From assembly GCA_035578175.1 (NCBI GenBank), contig JAQMRL010000012.1:20270671-20334670 (forward strand): 64,000 nt of DNA, given 5' to 3'. The translations under genes and the position numbers were made by a program. Below the pieces are notes generated by a model. The model saw only the letters and a program-made list of their open reading frames with translations. It did no database searches and was not told where the DNA came from. Positions 1 through 12,423 of the stretch are shown here, in pieces (position 1 is the first letter of the stretch; each line of letters begins with the position of its first letter). The DNA comes from Catonia carolina. Taxonomy: Eukaryota; Arthropoda; Insecta; Hemiptera; Achilidae.

Positions 1-527
1 AAACTAAGAGTTGTACAAAAGATATGTTTGAAATAAAAGTTGTAGGTTTTTAAATGTTTTACAACTTAACTTTACACACAATTACCCTAGAATGCATAAG
101 GCTACAATCTTAAAAAAAAATTTTTTACGAGAGCACAGCTTTTTTAAGAATTTCAGTAGATATGGTGCTTATCCTATCTTGTAGAGCTTAAAAGACAGAA
201 ATGAGGTGATTTTTAAAAAAATAACTTTTTGGAGAAAATTGCACGAATAAACTACTACTTCTGGTTGACAGATTTTGATGAACATGTTCGTGTCAGGTTC
301 TCTAGTGGTACCTAACTGAAGTTTCAAGTCTCAACTTCATATGCAAAATTCCGTTCTTGTGATATTTTTTTTCATACACAGACCAACCACTAAAAACATG
401 TTTTTTGGGTTCAGGGGGCCTGAAAACGTGTTTATTCGATGAAAACTCAATTTCAAAAAATCAACATGAAAATAATACTTTCTTCCCTACATAAGTTATT
501 CATTTATATGGGAAGAGAAAGTAATAA
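1..527 (-). repeat. Abundant ACTTTCTCTTGCC-family repeat, copy 1 (partial)
   Basis: Minus-oriented copy of the most abundant repeat in the window, cut by the left edge. It holds the unit about 'tacaacttttattt' near 1-60, the block with 'gttcagggggcc' near 410-420, and ends at the family terminus 'gggaagagaaagta' (about 512-527). It probably lies in the intron or flank of the TRMT10-like gene. Confidence 0.8.
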
Positions 528-1396
528 ATATATGAAATACTAAATAAGTATCAGATTATACTAATTATTGAAAATTTATAATAAATACATAAAGAAAATA
601 ATAAAGAGGCTGAACATACAGCCAATTTTTTGTAGCCAGATTACAAGTACCCAATTTGATATTACTCAAATTTGAATAAATCAAAATTTAATACTGAACA
701 GCTTAAGTCCTCAAACTACAGATCACAGAAATGTACATGAATAGTCGGGAAAGTTTAGACACATATCAAAATGTGGGACGACTCAAATGGATAGAGAATT
801 TGTCCATAAAAGAAGGAGGGGACACAGTGAATGCATAAAGAGGATTTTTGTGAGGAATAGCAAACCGCTAGAAGAAAACAAGAATGTATTTTAGTATTTA
901 TGCTAGCTTAAACAGAGAATAAACACGAATACTAATAATGATATTATATGATCTGTTTTACAAAATCTTTTAACTTTCAAATGTTTTTGTTTCTTTTCTC
1001 AGTGTTGTAGCGATCCCAGACACGAATTCTCAATATTTTCCAAAATAACATGGCAAAAAGAACCTCACCGAATGTTGTTATGGGAAAATGGTGACCTACA
1101 AGGTCTAGCTCAAAAATGAAAAATTTATTTTTAGTCAAAAATACGTAACAATTTTTTGATGTAACGAAACCTTGCCATATGGAGCCTTCCTTTGATGAAA
1201 CCCTCGCTTATATTTCAATTTTTTACAGAGTAACGTAAAACTAAAATTGATACAGTTTCCCCATTGATAAAATTGTCACATAATTTAGTTTCCCCATAAT
1301 TAAAACTAACACATAATTTAGGGTACAATTCTCGCCGTAAACCTGATAATAAATCAATGATTAACCTAACAATGAACATAACCTTAAAATATGCAC

Positions 1397-1677
1397 CTTT
1401 TCATCGGCCGCCGTTTTTCCCATTTTAATCTTTTAATAAGTTTTTTTTTCTGACGTTTTGATAGGTTCTCTAATTCCTCTTTACTTCCTTGATAACCAAG
1501 TTCAAGTAGAACACCATCTATGTCAATCTTTCTTCGTTTAGTTCCCGTTTCACTATCAGAACCAGGTGAATCCTGGTCTTCATCTTTGCTGTCGTCCTCC
1601 TCTTCATCATCAGATAAAACGTCAGAACTTCTTTTACTTGTTCTACGTTCAGTTCCAGCGTTGTCAGGGGTGGTCAT
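1397..1677 (-). CDS. TRMT10-like tRNA (guanine-9) methyltransferase, first coding exon
   Basis: I read an exon starting at the ATG at 1677-1675 (MTTPDNAG...) and running 93 codons plus two bases to a possible donor (AAAAG|gtgcat, intron from 1396). The protein has an acidic stretch (DDEEEDDSKDEDQD, about residues 24-37), a basic KRRKID patch, then LSKRQKKKLIKRLKWEKRR near residues 72-90. TRMT10 proteins carry such an SKRQ-KK-KWE segment just before their SPOUT methyltransferase domain, which makes m1G9/m1A9 in tRNA. The catalytic domain is not in this window and should lie beyond the left edge. The donor is weak; unspliced, the frame ends three codons later (CIF, stop). The family call rests on one short motif, so it is moderate. 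The gene diverges from melted, whose first ATG is about 15 kb away. Confidence 0.55.
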
Positions 1678-1802
1678 TCTAAACCGACACAAAAAACACG
1701 TGAAAAATATTTTTTATATAAATGTAACTTATGTCTAAACATAACCTTAAAATCGTATTGTCAGAAGTAAAAACTATTGAAGCAAACACGGTACACATGT
1801 TG

Positions 1803-1810
1803 TGACGTCA
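1803..1810. promoter_or_regulatory. Perfect CRE palindrome upstream of the TRMT10-like exon
   Basis: TGACGTCA lies about 126 bases upstream of the ATG at 1677 (minus strand). A full CRE (CREB/ATF site) this close to a housekeeping-type start is plausible as a promoter element. A chance hit cannot be excluded, and no TATA box or initiator was identified with confidence. Confidence 0.3.
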
Positions 1811-2109
1811 CAAAACGGGTGATTTTTATTTACGATAAAATATCTGGTGGTATAGTTTTAAAGCAAAGGTTACCTTCTGAGACAACCTCTTAGAGGCCGG
1901 AATGTGTTAGGGTTAATTTTCTGAAACTGCAGGTGAAAGAGCAGTAAGTTTTTTATTTTGATTAATACAAACAGGGTTTTACTTAACGGGCTACATAGTT
2001 TCAGATTTTCAATTTTCTTTCAAAAAAGTAAATTTGTTCGAAATTTGAAGTAGTGTTTTTGGTGTTGAACAACGAAGAAATTAAATTACTAACTTTTGCT
2101 GTGAAAAAG

Positions 2110-3830
2110 TACTTTATAAAAGTGGCAATATTTTATAATATTGAACAGTAAGCTCCAGGATTTGATTTAATTACGGGGAAAGTATTAAAAGAGCTACCAA
2201 AAAGTGTTATTTTTAAAACTACTATGTTCGTATTGATAATTTCCTGAACAGTGGAAAGCTCAGGTTATAATAACACCAATTTTTTTTTTTTTTTTTTTTT
2301 TTGCTTTAACGTCCGACTGTTTTGCAAATTGCTGCAAATGCAGACGGTGAAGGATGAAATGAATTTTTTGTAACGTATGAAAAAATGCCATGCCCGAGTA
2401 GGATTCGAACCCAAGACCGCGGGATGAGAGGCGAGCAAACGTGGGAGAGATCCACGTGATGTATCATCGTGCAGACCAAAATGTATTTTTCTAGTTCTAT
2501 CTAGTCTTTGAAAAACTTTTACTGAAATGATTGAAACCTATTCTTTCGGACTTAATACTACCTTCTTACCAATTTGGGTTTCGTGACTGATACGCAACAG
2601 TAGAACAAGTCAATATGTTAACCAAGGTAATTACAGTTTCCTTTGAAGAAAAGAAATACTGTTCTCCATCTTTCTTGGACGAACAGCAAGCTTTTGACAA
2701 AGTATGGCTCACTGGTTTGAAATATAAATTGAAAGAACTGTTACCACATTTTTTACGGGTTACTTTCTTCGTATTTAGAAAACAGATGTTTTACCTTATT
2801 CCAAATCAAGTTTCTTGGCGTTCTATCTGAGCTAGTTAGTATAAATGCAGGTGTCCCACAAGGAAGTGTACTCGGACTTGTGTATGTTTTATATACAGCT
2901 GACTTGCCTCTACCTGATAATACAGATACAACAGTGGCTACATATTTTGCAGATGATAAAGATGTTATGGCAGTCAATGTTAATCCTACAGATGGATCAG
3001 ATTTATTACAAAAATATTTAGCCAAGGTAATTACAACTTCCTTTGAAAAGAAATAAATACAGTTCTGCATCTTTCTTGGACGAACATCAAGCTTTTGACA
3101 AAGTTTGGTACACTGTTTAAAATATTTTAGATACACTTTGAGAATACAGTTCAATGAAACCCAATCTGTTCATGTAACATTCAGTAGGAAAGGCAACTGT
3201 CCGGTACAAAACATAATTCCACGTTGTGAAACTGTCAGATATCTGGGCCTCCCCTTAGATTGTCGCTTTACATGGAAGCAATAACTGACAAAAGAAAACA
3301 ATTAGACCTAAATTTTCATAAAATGTATTGACTTTTGGACAACAAATCACTTCTGAATAACTCTTAACAAAATTGAACGGCTCAACAGAAAAACGTTGCA
3401 AGTGACAAAATTTACAAAAGTGAGGTTTAGTGGAATACGATCTATAAATCCTCTATTTGATTATAATAGTGAATTCTAACAGGTAGAATTGTAACTAAAA
3501 TCTCGGAAATTCTTGAAACAAAATTGTCATACAATGAAAAATTGTTAAACAGCTAAGAATCAGATGGTATCTTTCACTTTCTGTAAATTTTATTTTGTTA
3601 CTTGTAACGTTTTTCCGTTGACCTATTCAATTAGTCTATAAATCTACATTAAAACCTATTTGGGCATATGGAATACAACTTTGTGGCACATCTGCGCATT
3701 CAAACATTGAGATGTTAAGAGCGATTCCAGTTCAAGACAATCAGATGTTAAACATACCCTGGTATATAAATAACAAAATTTATTTAAAGATCTTAACTTG
3801 ATTAAATAGTGAAAAAAGAAATTTAAAAAA
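2110..3830 (+). pseudogene. Jockey-type LINE reverse transcriptase relic
   Basis: Broken ORF2 remains of a Jockey-clade non-LTR retrotransposon. Visible blocks in order: APGFDLITGKVLKELP near 2150-2205; FEKLLLK and PSYQFGFR near 2505-2585; FLDEQQAFDKVW (palm motif) near 2670-2705; INAGVPQGSVLG near 2843-2876; YFADDKD, the catalytic box with FADD, near 2943-2965; YLGLPLD near 3240; and a C-terminal block with PIWAYGIQLCGTSAHSN near 3655-3705. Frameshifts and stops are frequent. A SINE splits it at about 2281-2470. A stretch of about 95 bases coding for the KVITVSFEEK...AFDKVW block occurs twice, near 2622 and 3021. It lies outside the known melted introns. Confidence 0.75.
2281..2470 (-). mobile_element. 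tRNA-derived SINE inserted in the Jockey LINE
   Basis: On the minus strand this reads as a short Pol III-type element. A perfect B box, GGTTCGAATCC, lies near 2408-2418, followed by a unique body and a terminal poly(A) (the T-run at 2281-2302 on plus). The A box is degenerate. LINE coding sequence resumes on both sides, so it arrived after the LINE. 'accaat' on the left and 'accaaaat' on the right could be a decayed target duplication. Confidence 0.65.
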
Positions 3831-4439
3831 ATCAGTATTAATTATTTGAACAGACTCTACGAACATAAAAAAGTTTTGGTAATTAATTGGGTAGGCCTAA
3901 TTTTGGAGTTGCATGGCTCCTAACTGATTGCAACAATTTTGAAATCAATAATTTTTTGTGTGCTGAAATTGAAAATGAACTTATTTTTGTGCACAAACTG
4001 CTATAGATTTAGTACCTAATAAGTTCTTTTCTATCATGTAGGCTACCGATATAACTTAACTTTCTCATGTAAATTTCAATTTTTCCGTTTTAATTGAATT
4101 CATTTACACTTTAAATCCTCACTAAAATGTTAAAGTGTCACTAATTTAACTAATTTTACCTATTGATCATAGATGTATACTTAAAATATTTGTTTACAAA
4201 ATTGCTAACCAACTAATATATAAACTGTTAAATACTGTTGTAACGTCATTACAAGCTGTGTCAAATATTAAAATCGCATACATTAAATTGTAAAACTCCA
4301 TATACAAACAAGGAGTTTAAATAGACTCCAATCTGCCGCGTCTGCAGGTAGCGGTTAAGGGTACACTGTACAGATATACAGAATAGGTGGGAAATAAAAT
4401 ACCACCCACGGACCAAAATGATTTTACAACAAATCCACT

Positions 4440-7400
4440 AGCGTCTGTATTGAATCAAGCGGCTTAGTGGTCAGCGTCTGATCACAAATTGTGCAGCTGA
4501 ACTAATATCCTCTGCAAATTAGGCCTACATTTTGTAGTTGTAATCTCGGGGATTTATCCTCACATAGGAAAGATACATCCTGGGAAGTTTTTTAGTAAAA
4601 ATACCCCTTTTGTTAATATAAAACAGAACAGGTTGCCATCGTGATGAGGGGGGGAACCAACAAGAGAATCAACAGATGAGTCGGAGCGTCGGAAGACACC
4701 CAAACAAATTCTTAAACCGCAGTTTCACAAACTTTGTAACTATAAACAAACTCGCTAGCAAAACCGGGTTAACTCAAGAACCTACTGAATAACATCACAG
4801 AACAGAAAATAACAATAATGGTAATTGTTATTACCAGTATTTACCAGTTGTTACCAGTTATAAGAAATGAGGAACACAACACAAGACTCATATTAATCGC
4901 AAGGATACAGAGTACCTATACCAAGGTATCTCAGGAAAAAGGGTAATGAAAAACATACCACAATTTGGAACAGGGTTCACTGTAAAGAATTTGATAATGA
5001 AATCAAATAAATGATTTAAAGCTTATACAGATAGAATAGCCACTCTATCAATCAAATCTGCTAATAAAATGAATACACTTGTTAATGTACATGCACCCAC
5101 AAATGACAAAAACACACCCCAAAGTAGAAACATTTTGGGACTTATTAGACCAAATCCTTGCAAACCTACCACCTTTAACATTTTAAAATCTTTTAGGAGA
5201 TTTCATACCCAAGTAGGGAAAGAAAAAAGTACAAGGCTATAGTGGGAGAGGGGTCAGTACAAAGAAGAACAAACACTAATAGAAACATGCAGAAACCGCA
5301 AACATTTTATTAAATCAACAAGGTTCAAGAGAAAACTACACAAAAAGAAAACATGGGAACACAGACTGGAGAAGGGGAGAATATCAACTAGATCACATAC
5401 ACATGGATAAAAACCAACACAGAGATCTATAATGTGAAAGTAATAAGAGGATTAGATCTAGATTCCAATCATTACCTGTCTAAAGTAAAAATCAAACTAA
5501 CACCAGCAAAAAAAAACCTAAAAGACCCAAAAGAACATATAATCAAGAAAAATCCAAAACAATGCACAACACTGACAGAAATAATGGAAATAAACACTCA
5601 AATAGAAGAACTAACAGAAAAACTTAAAAATATAACTGCAGAACTGGCCCAACCTAATAGAAAGAAGAAGCACCAATGGTGGAGCAACTCCTGTGATTTA
5701 GCAGTAAAGGCTAGACAGAGCGTGGCTAAAGTTTCAGAATTACAAAACGGGAGAAAACCACACAAAATTAGTATAACAATGAAAACAAACATGAAAAACG
5801 TTAAGAGCAGCTAAAAGAAAATATTACAATGAACAATTATATCAAGTATATATAAGATGCCTTCATGAAAAATAACTCCAGACAATACAAAACATTTAAA
5901 AACGAGATTAAAACTTATACACCACCAACACTGATGTTAAAGAACAAAGGAGTAATAGCACACAATGATAGAGAAAACTCTGACATAATGGCAGAGAATT
6001 TCAAAAATCTGCTGAAATGCAAAAGCCTGACCACCCTATTGATATAGATACAAATACAATAATAAAAACCCCCAACAGAAAACATACAAGCCCCAACAAA
6101 AGAATTGAGAAGGGCAATTAATCAACAAAGCAGAGAAGACCAACTAACTGCAGAAATTATGGAAGAACACGGGAGAAATGTGATAAATAAGTCTACATGG
6201 AGAATCCAAAAAATGTGGGAAAATGAAAAAATCCCAGAAAAATGGACACTAGCAATAAAATGCCCAATCCACAAAAATAGAACAAACCCTTATAACAGAG
6301 ATAAAATCCCTGTTGGATTGTTAATATAAAGTATTACCTACAATAATCTATAACAGAATAAAAGACCAACTGGAAAATGAATTAAGGAAATAGCAAGGAG
6401 GATTTAGACCTGGAAGGAGTTGCCCGGAACAGATACTGAACCTAAAATTCATAATAGATTATTATAAATCGAGAAGTGAACTAGTAATATCCTTTATTGT
6501 TTTTAAAAATTTGTATGACTGCAGACACAGGGAATCCCTACTAAAAATATTAAGAACTTTGTCTGCATCCAAAGTTAATCAAAATGATCAGACGCATTTG
6601 AAGTTCAAACAGGATTGAGACAGGGAGATGGATTATCCCCATTACTATTTAACTGCACTCTGGAATACATTAGAGAGTGGAGGAAATTGAATCCAGAAAG
6701 ACTAAAAATTGAAACAAAAATTAAATTGCCTGGGTTTTGTTGACAATCTAGTCCTCCTCTTAAACATAAAGAAAGCTAGGACCCAAATAGAAATGCTAGA
6801 ACAAATTGCTAGAAAAATTGGTTTAAAAATATGACACGAAAAAACAGATTATGGCTGGGATCCACAATGCATTGGTCATATAAACAAAAATGGGAACAAG
6901 GTGGGACTGTTGGGATAATTTTAATATCTAGGAGATACCATAACATATAACATCAGTGAGAAAATAAACTGGCAGAAAAGAACCAATAAATTTAAAAAAT
7001 CATTACCAACTATCTAAAACAAATACAACAAGAAATGCCTATCTACAAAAACTAAAATCAGACACTACTAAATAGTAATTCTCCCAGAAGTACAATACAC
7101 TAGCGAGACTAGTTCATATAAAATTGGAGAAGTAGGAAGAATTGAAAATATACAAAGGAGGATATTCAGAAAATGCATAAAAGCAAGAAAAACAGAGGGA
7201 CAGTAGAGGATAATGTCAAATGAATTATGCATGATAATAACCCCAATAACAAATTTCTTTAGGAAAAAAATAATTTCATTTTTAGGGCACCTGGTTAGAG
7301 CAGTAAACACCAGACTTGCTAACCAAATAGTCAACTGGAAAAGAACAACAAAACCGAAATGGATAAAGGAAGTCCAACAGGACATGGAAGAGTTGAGAAT

Positions 7401-7660
7401 TTCAAGGGAGGATCAGATTACAAAATCTGGAAAATATGGTGAACTAATTAAAACTAAATTATAACATTTGAGCCTAAAATTCATCAAAAAAATGCATTCG
7501 AACGAGGACAGGTGCCAAAGGTCGGAATGCCTCAAAAAGATATGGGCGAAAAGGAAAGAAGCAAGAATAAAACAACTTACACGCTTCAGGATAAGAACTG
7601 ATTACAGAATGGACTGGCTCAGAAATTGGATTAAAGTGATCCTATGAATTTGTAAAAGTT
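4440..7660 (+). pseudogene. Decayed RTE-like LINE (endonuclease plus reverse transcriptase)
   Basis: A long but heavily broken non-LTR element. Endonuclease pieces start near 4860; FWDLLDQILANLPP lies near 5130-5170 and KKKHQWWSNSCDLA near 5660-5705 (end of the endonuclease domain). Linker and RT follow: MWENEKIPEKWTLAIKCPIHK near 6215-6280, GGFRPGRSCPEQIL near 6398-6440, a degenerate palm IVFKNLYD near 6500, LGFVDNLVLL near 6728 (the YADD box decayed), YLGDTI near 6930, and a C-terminal block ending in ERKEARIKQLT near 7550-7585. The same family occurs at 17263-17565, 49440-50090 and 59785-61115. The 5' boundary is approximate; the RTE clade is my best guess from the FRPGRS/KAYDS/YLG style. 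Confidence 0.7.
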
Positions 7661-7689
7661 AAAAAAACTCCACAGTGACCAATTACTAT

Positions 7690-7930
7690 TTTGAGGGTTA
7701 TCGGTTACCTGCATTTGTAATTGCATATAATAACCAATAACATGCTCATTATTTACTAACTAATCAGGTTAATTTTCAATGTGCAATAATCTAATTTGAA
7801 ACTGCATTAGTCCCCAATAACCTTATTATGAGTAGGTTATCGGTTATGTGAATTTTTAACTGGGATATAACAACCAATAACCTACAAACCATTTACTGAC
7901 TAGATCTAATCAAAGCTATTTTCTGTGTAC
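7690..7930. repeat. Diverged tandem repeat, two units of about 140 bp
   Basis: The block 'ggttatcggtta' followed by 'aaccaataac' and 'tttactaactaatc' starts near 7697 and recurs near 7835 ('ggttatcggttatgtg', 'aaccaataacc', 'tttactgacta'). Units share order and spacing but are clearly diverged. No coding signal. Confidence 0.5.
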
Positions 7931-9929
7931 AAACCATTGTAGAATAATAGAATATTGTGTCATATGTTATTTGTTATGGTTAGTCAGTTAGAAATATTGT
8001 AAATCATAAATATATTTATTAATGAATATGTGAACTTTTTAAATATAGCGATATTATTGGTTATGAGGATTCATATAGTAAATGAAAGGAATAATATGAC
8101 AAAATTGAAATTTATATGAAAAAGCAAGGTTATATTTGCAGATAAAAAAGGGCTTACAACTAATTTCATGGTGCCTTGCACGCAAAAATGAATTCATATT
8201 TGGATTCAATACACAAAAAAGTATCGATTTAAACAAATTGTTATAATTGTTTAGGTGCCCTATGACTCCATAATTCCAAAATTCATGAATTCCTATGAAC
8301 CATAATTTCAAAATTCAGTGTTATTTTGACAGACTACGAATAACATTTTAGCAATCAATTAATTGCCATAAATTTTTTAGACAATTGTGTAAACTAAAAT
8401 TCAAGGTTGATGAGATTTGATTTTTTGACTTACCCGATAAATTTGACCACAGTAATACTTTTCAGTTTCAAACGTGTTTAAACAATTTTTCATTACAAAC
8501 TTCTTCTACTAAGACAATTACATTTGTAGCAACAATCACAGTTTTCAAGCAGATGACTTCGTACAATTTATTATTATTTTCTGTCTGAATAATTATTCAT
8601 TGTTCAAAGAAAATAAACACATTTTAATGTAGCAGTGTATATATATATATTATTATAATTATATTTAAAATATAAATATTAAAATATTATATTTAAAAAA
8701 ATATTAGTTTTCTAGGTTCACATGAAAATGATAGTTTAGAAAGGAATTTCAGGTTGCCGCTGAATTCAAATGATCCGCCTTTAAAGTACGTACTCTTTGT
8801 ATTACACATATACTCTTTGTCAAAAATTATCAAGTTTTATCAGTTATCATTATAAATTTTTAAAAAACATGTATTTCAATCATTCGGTCTTAAATAAATT
8901 TTGCAATTTTATTTACTCAAATATTGACATTTACTTAAGAAAATGTCAATAAAACGATAATATTTAAATTAAGTAATGAACTATGTTTCCACGCATCAGT
9001 ACTGAATGTACAACACTTTCTAGAAAGTAGAACTATTGTTGTGGTTATAAACTGTAACCTCTTTGATTAGAAAGTTATTATGTTGGCTATGTTTTAGTTT
9101 ATGATTGAAAAGTTTTATTTATTTTGTTAATTTAGTGGATAGCTGTTATCTGACAACTTTGATATATGCAAATGATGTTATTAAAGGCAATTTGTGTTAA
9201 TACAAAAATAATACCTTCATTTTACGAGGTATTTTAATAATATCGTTAACCGATTGTTTACGTCTGAAGCGAAGGTGTTGCCTCTGGAATGTGTATTGCT
9301 AACGTAAATCTTCATTTCACGAACCAAACAAAGGTAAGATTTTGCGTTATTATGTAACTGATTCTGTTTAATGTTTATTTCAATTGTTACTTTACGATTT
9401 TATTAATCATAACACCCTTATCATTTTTTTAAATCTAGCGTACTTAAAGTTTTTTAGATAACCGTATTGACCCATAAAATGTTTTTATGTGCTTAAAGTT
9501 TACGTATCAAAGTGATTTACTGTTTTCTTTTTAATACCGTTATGTAATATTGTAATCGTATTTGATGTTAATCATGTGCCTTAATGAACATTTTTATTAA
9601 TTTATAAAATACCTTCAAAGTTAGTTTTTTAAAACTTTGTAGTTTTTAAACTAACTTTATATTTTGTTGTCACAACAAAACTGTGATATAACTTACGATT
9701 AATTTTTTGTCATTCAAAATTGATGATTTATTGTGTCGTTCTTATGTACTAGTGTAATTCAATTTAAAAAAGGATTTACTGGAAAAGAGGTTAGAAAAAT
9801 AATAAATATTTTAGTTTTGTTAAGAACAGTGAATTGTTAAGTTGTATTTAGTGTAATTTGGAATGAATTAGCTTTCATGAATATTAACACTCAATGGGAA
9901 GTATTGTCAGTATTCATCATGGATCAAAA
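7931..9929. other. Intergenic stretch, no gene recognised
   Basis: Very AT-rich, with a (TA)n run near 8640. Short open frames (for example 8311-8054 minus) have no recognisable motif. A sequence 'aaag|gtaaga' near 9332 looks like a splice donor and could end a non-coding 5' exon of melted, but nothing else supports that. Confidence 0.4.
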
Positions 9930-10035
9930 ACAAACTTAATGTAAAGGAAAATAGAAAAGTGGATGTGTTAATTCATGATAATATCCTAGAAAATGTACCA
10001 ACAGTGAACTCTCTAGGAGTGTCACTAGGTATATC
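9930..10035 (+). pseudogene. CR1/Jockey-type reverse transcriptase fragment
   Basis: A short frame reads NILENVPTVNSLGVSLG, the 'F-LG-LD' region near the C-terminus of LINE reverse transcriptases. It is followed directly by other repeats. Too short to place in a clade. Confidence 0.4.
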
Positions 10036-10120
10036 TTTATTTTGAATTTGATTTATATGTAGTAAAATTTTATTATCAATGGAATCCGTTTTAAAACAAA
10101 TCGCTCAGATTAAATAATAA

Positions 10121-11001
10121 AACTTCTGGTGTGAAATGCACACAACCTTCTCTTGCCATTGTAAATGTATTAAAACATACAACTTATGTTTTATCATTAG
10201 TAAAAATTGTAGAATGAAAAACATAACCATAAGTGAATGACACAAAATGAAAATCAACCTCTGTTCAACTGAAAAATACTGGGAACCACTAGTTCACGCT
10301 AATATAGACAGAAGGAAATGCTTGAAATGAAATTTGTAGTTTTTTTAATTTCTTTGAACTTTGATCATATAGCCTACTACGTAAGGCCTTAATTGTAAAA
10401 ATCGCGTGTTTTTACTGATTTTTATGTGCAAAATACAGAAAATCACTATTTGATGCTAAACTAAGGATTGTAGAAAAACATGTGTGGAATAAAAGTTGTA
10501 GGGTTTTTAATTGTATATATCTTCAGTTGTGTACGCTTTTCTCTCTATGCATTTTAAGGTCATAACGTCAAAAAATACATTGTTTAATACCAAAGTTCAA
10601 GCTCCTCCCCCCTAAGAATTTCAGCAGACAACGTGCTTACCCAGTCTTGTAAGGAATAAAAATGGAGTAAATGAGGTGATTTTTAAGAAAATCATGGGAG
10701 CCATTTTTGAGAAAAATTGAAAAATCTCAGGAATGAACTACTACTTCCGGTTAATAAATTTTGATGAAAATATCCATATCTGGTCCTCTAGTGGTACCTA
10801 ATTTAAGTTCTAAGTTTCAACTTTGTACGATATTTCATACTTGAGATATTTTGTTCCCACAAGACCATTTGCTGAAAACATATCTTTTGGGTTCAGGGGG
10901 TCTGAAATCTTGTATTTCCATTGAAACTTGATTTTGAAAAGTGAACATAAAAACAGTTTTTTCCTTCCTTATATATTCACAAAGGGCAAGAGAGAGTAAT
11001 A
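10121..11001 (-). repeat. ACTTTCTCTTGCC-family repeat, copy 2
   Basis: Nearly full minus copy. It opens with the hairpin end 'ctggtgtgaaatgcacaca' and the subterminal 'cttctcttgcc' (10125-10158), has the central units, and closes with 'ggcaagagagagta' near 10985-10999. Confidence 0.8.
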
Positions 11002-11018
11002 AAATTAAAACTCCTTAA

Positions 11019-11618
11019 CCTTTTCATCTGTAAGTTACTTCATTATATTTTTGCCCCAGGTAGTGCGTTGTTCGATTTTTTTAAACATTCAAATGAGAGT
11101 TTACTTAGGTTATTGTATTAGAAAGTAATGTTTTTATAGTTTTTTTGCAACAGCACATACATATAATACAAATATATAAATGTAATACATCACAAAAGTA
11201 TCCACATCATGTGTAAACAATAATTATGCACACTGCAAAGTAACAAAAGAATTCCGTAGATCATCATGCTTGACTTTGTATCGCAAATGCTCTTAAAATA
11301 ATATTGTAAAACAAACTACAAAATGGCTCAGTAAAAGACCACAACTTCTAGTGTATAACAATAACCTAAAACTACTGTAAACAACAAAATGTAGCCTACG
11401 CACATCATGTGATGTGTAAACAATTTGGTTAACATCTGTTGGGAGAGTTTAAAAAAAAAATATATTATACTGACAGATAGCAGCACAAGTTAAAACTAGT
11501 AACCATCATTTGGTGCGTTCATTGGAATGGATTTAGATACAAAAACTCATATGATGCGCATACTGAAAATATGAAATTGTTCTGACCGCATCATTTGATG
11601 CGCATACTGATGAAAGGG
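11019..11618. mobile_element. TTAA miniature element (piggyBac-like MITE)
   Basis: Starts CCTTTTCATCTGTAAG after TTAA (11015-11018) and ends with the inverse of CCCTTTCATCAGTATG before TTAC (11619-11622); 13 of 16 terminal bases agree. Short copies of 'catcat..gatgcgcatactg' recur inside, mostly near the right end. No transposase is seen. A TTAA target with C-rich ends is typical of piggyBac-type elements. Confidence 0.55.
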
Positions 11619-11879
11619 TTACAGAGAGTAGGAGCACCAAAAGTTGAAAAAAAATAGATCTGTATTTTTAATTCTAAAATTTAGATTAGAATATTAATAT
11701 GGTTCTATGTGGTCTAGTTTTTTTAACAAATATTTTCTTGGGCATGTGCACCGATTTTCACATGAATGAGATGCTAGCCCTATCCTATCAACATCACAAA
11801 GTAAATATGTTTCAACTGCTACCGTCTACTTTAGCACCAACTAGTGTTTTTCAAGTTCTGCAGAGGTTGTTTATCATTT

Positions 11880-12003
11880 TGTGTATTTCACTCATGATTG
11901 AAAGAGGTTGTTTTTTATTTTAAATTGTTTACTCATGATTAAACGTGGGTTATATGTTAAATTATATTGGCAAGAGAAATTAATGTGAGTATTTCACACC
12001 ATT
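11880..12003 (+). repeat. ACTTTCTCTTGCC-family end fragment
   Basis: Only the terminal block is present: 'actcatgattaaac', then 'ggcaagagaaa', then the degenerate hairpin 'gtgagtatttcacacc'. Confidence 0.6.
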
Positions 12004-12049
12004 GGGCATGGGAGGGAATTGTGGTCAAGCTGAGAGTGCTGTTCTGTGG

Positions 12050-12423
12050 CGTATTGCGTAGCGCCAGTTCTAGTGTGCTGGAAGTATCTAAGTGTGACAA
12101 GCTCTGTGAAGATGCCTTCTTTTTCTTCTTCGCTTTCCTCGGGATTGCCTTGATCATGTTTCTTGACAGTGGGAACAATTTCTTCATCGCTTAAGGCTTT
12201 ATAACCATTGTCATCACTTAAAGCACTCCATTCTTGAAGACAGTTTTCCTCTGCTTCTTCGCATCAAACCAGAAGAAAATCACTACTAGCTCTTTCCGTA
12301 CTCTAACTGAACACTGAAAGTCAATACTCTACTATATTTTGGTGTATTTAGAGTATTTTTCAAATTTTCCAGAATCCAAGCAGAGGCAACCCTCAATTAG
12401 TTCAGATTCTCATGGTTCCACTG
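12050..12423 (-). pseudogene. Tigger/pogo transposase C-terminal relic
   Basis: The minus strand reads LQEWSALSDDNGYKALSDEE(IVPTV) near 12230-12130, like the acidic 'W....GY..L(S/T)D(D/E)EIV' tail of pogo/Tigger DDE transposases. The right end at 12423 reads CAGTGGAACC on the minus strand, a typical Tigger terminus, followed by TA. The left end was not found and most of the transposase is missing. Confidence 0.45.

Noticed and set aside
2400..2425. Possible tRNA gene (B box GGTTCGAATCC)
   Set aside because: No cloverleaf and a poly(A) tail follows; this is a SINE. The same applies near 44720 and 47250.
9290..9340. Possible non-coding 5' exon of melted ending at 'aaag|gtaaga'
   Set aside because: Only a donor-like string; no promoter, no matching evidence that it splices to 16583.
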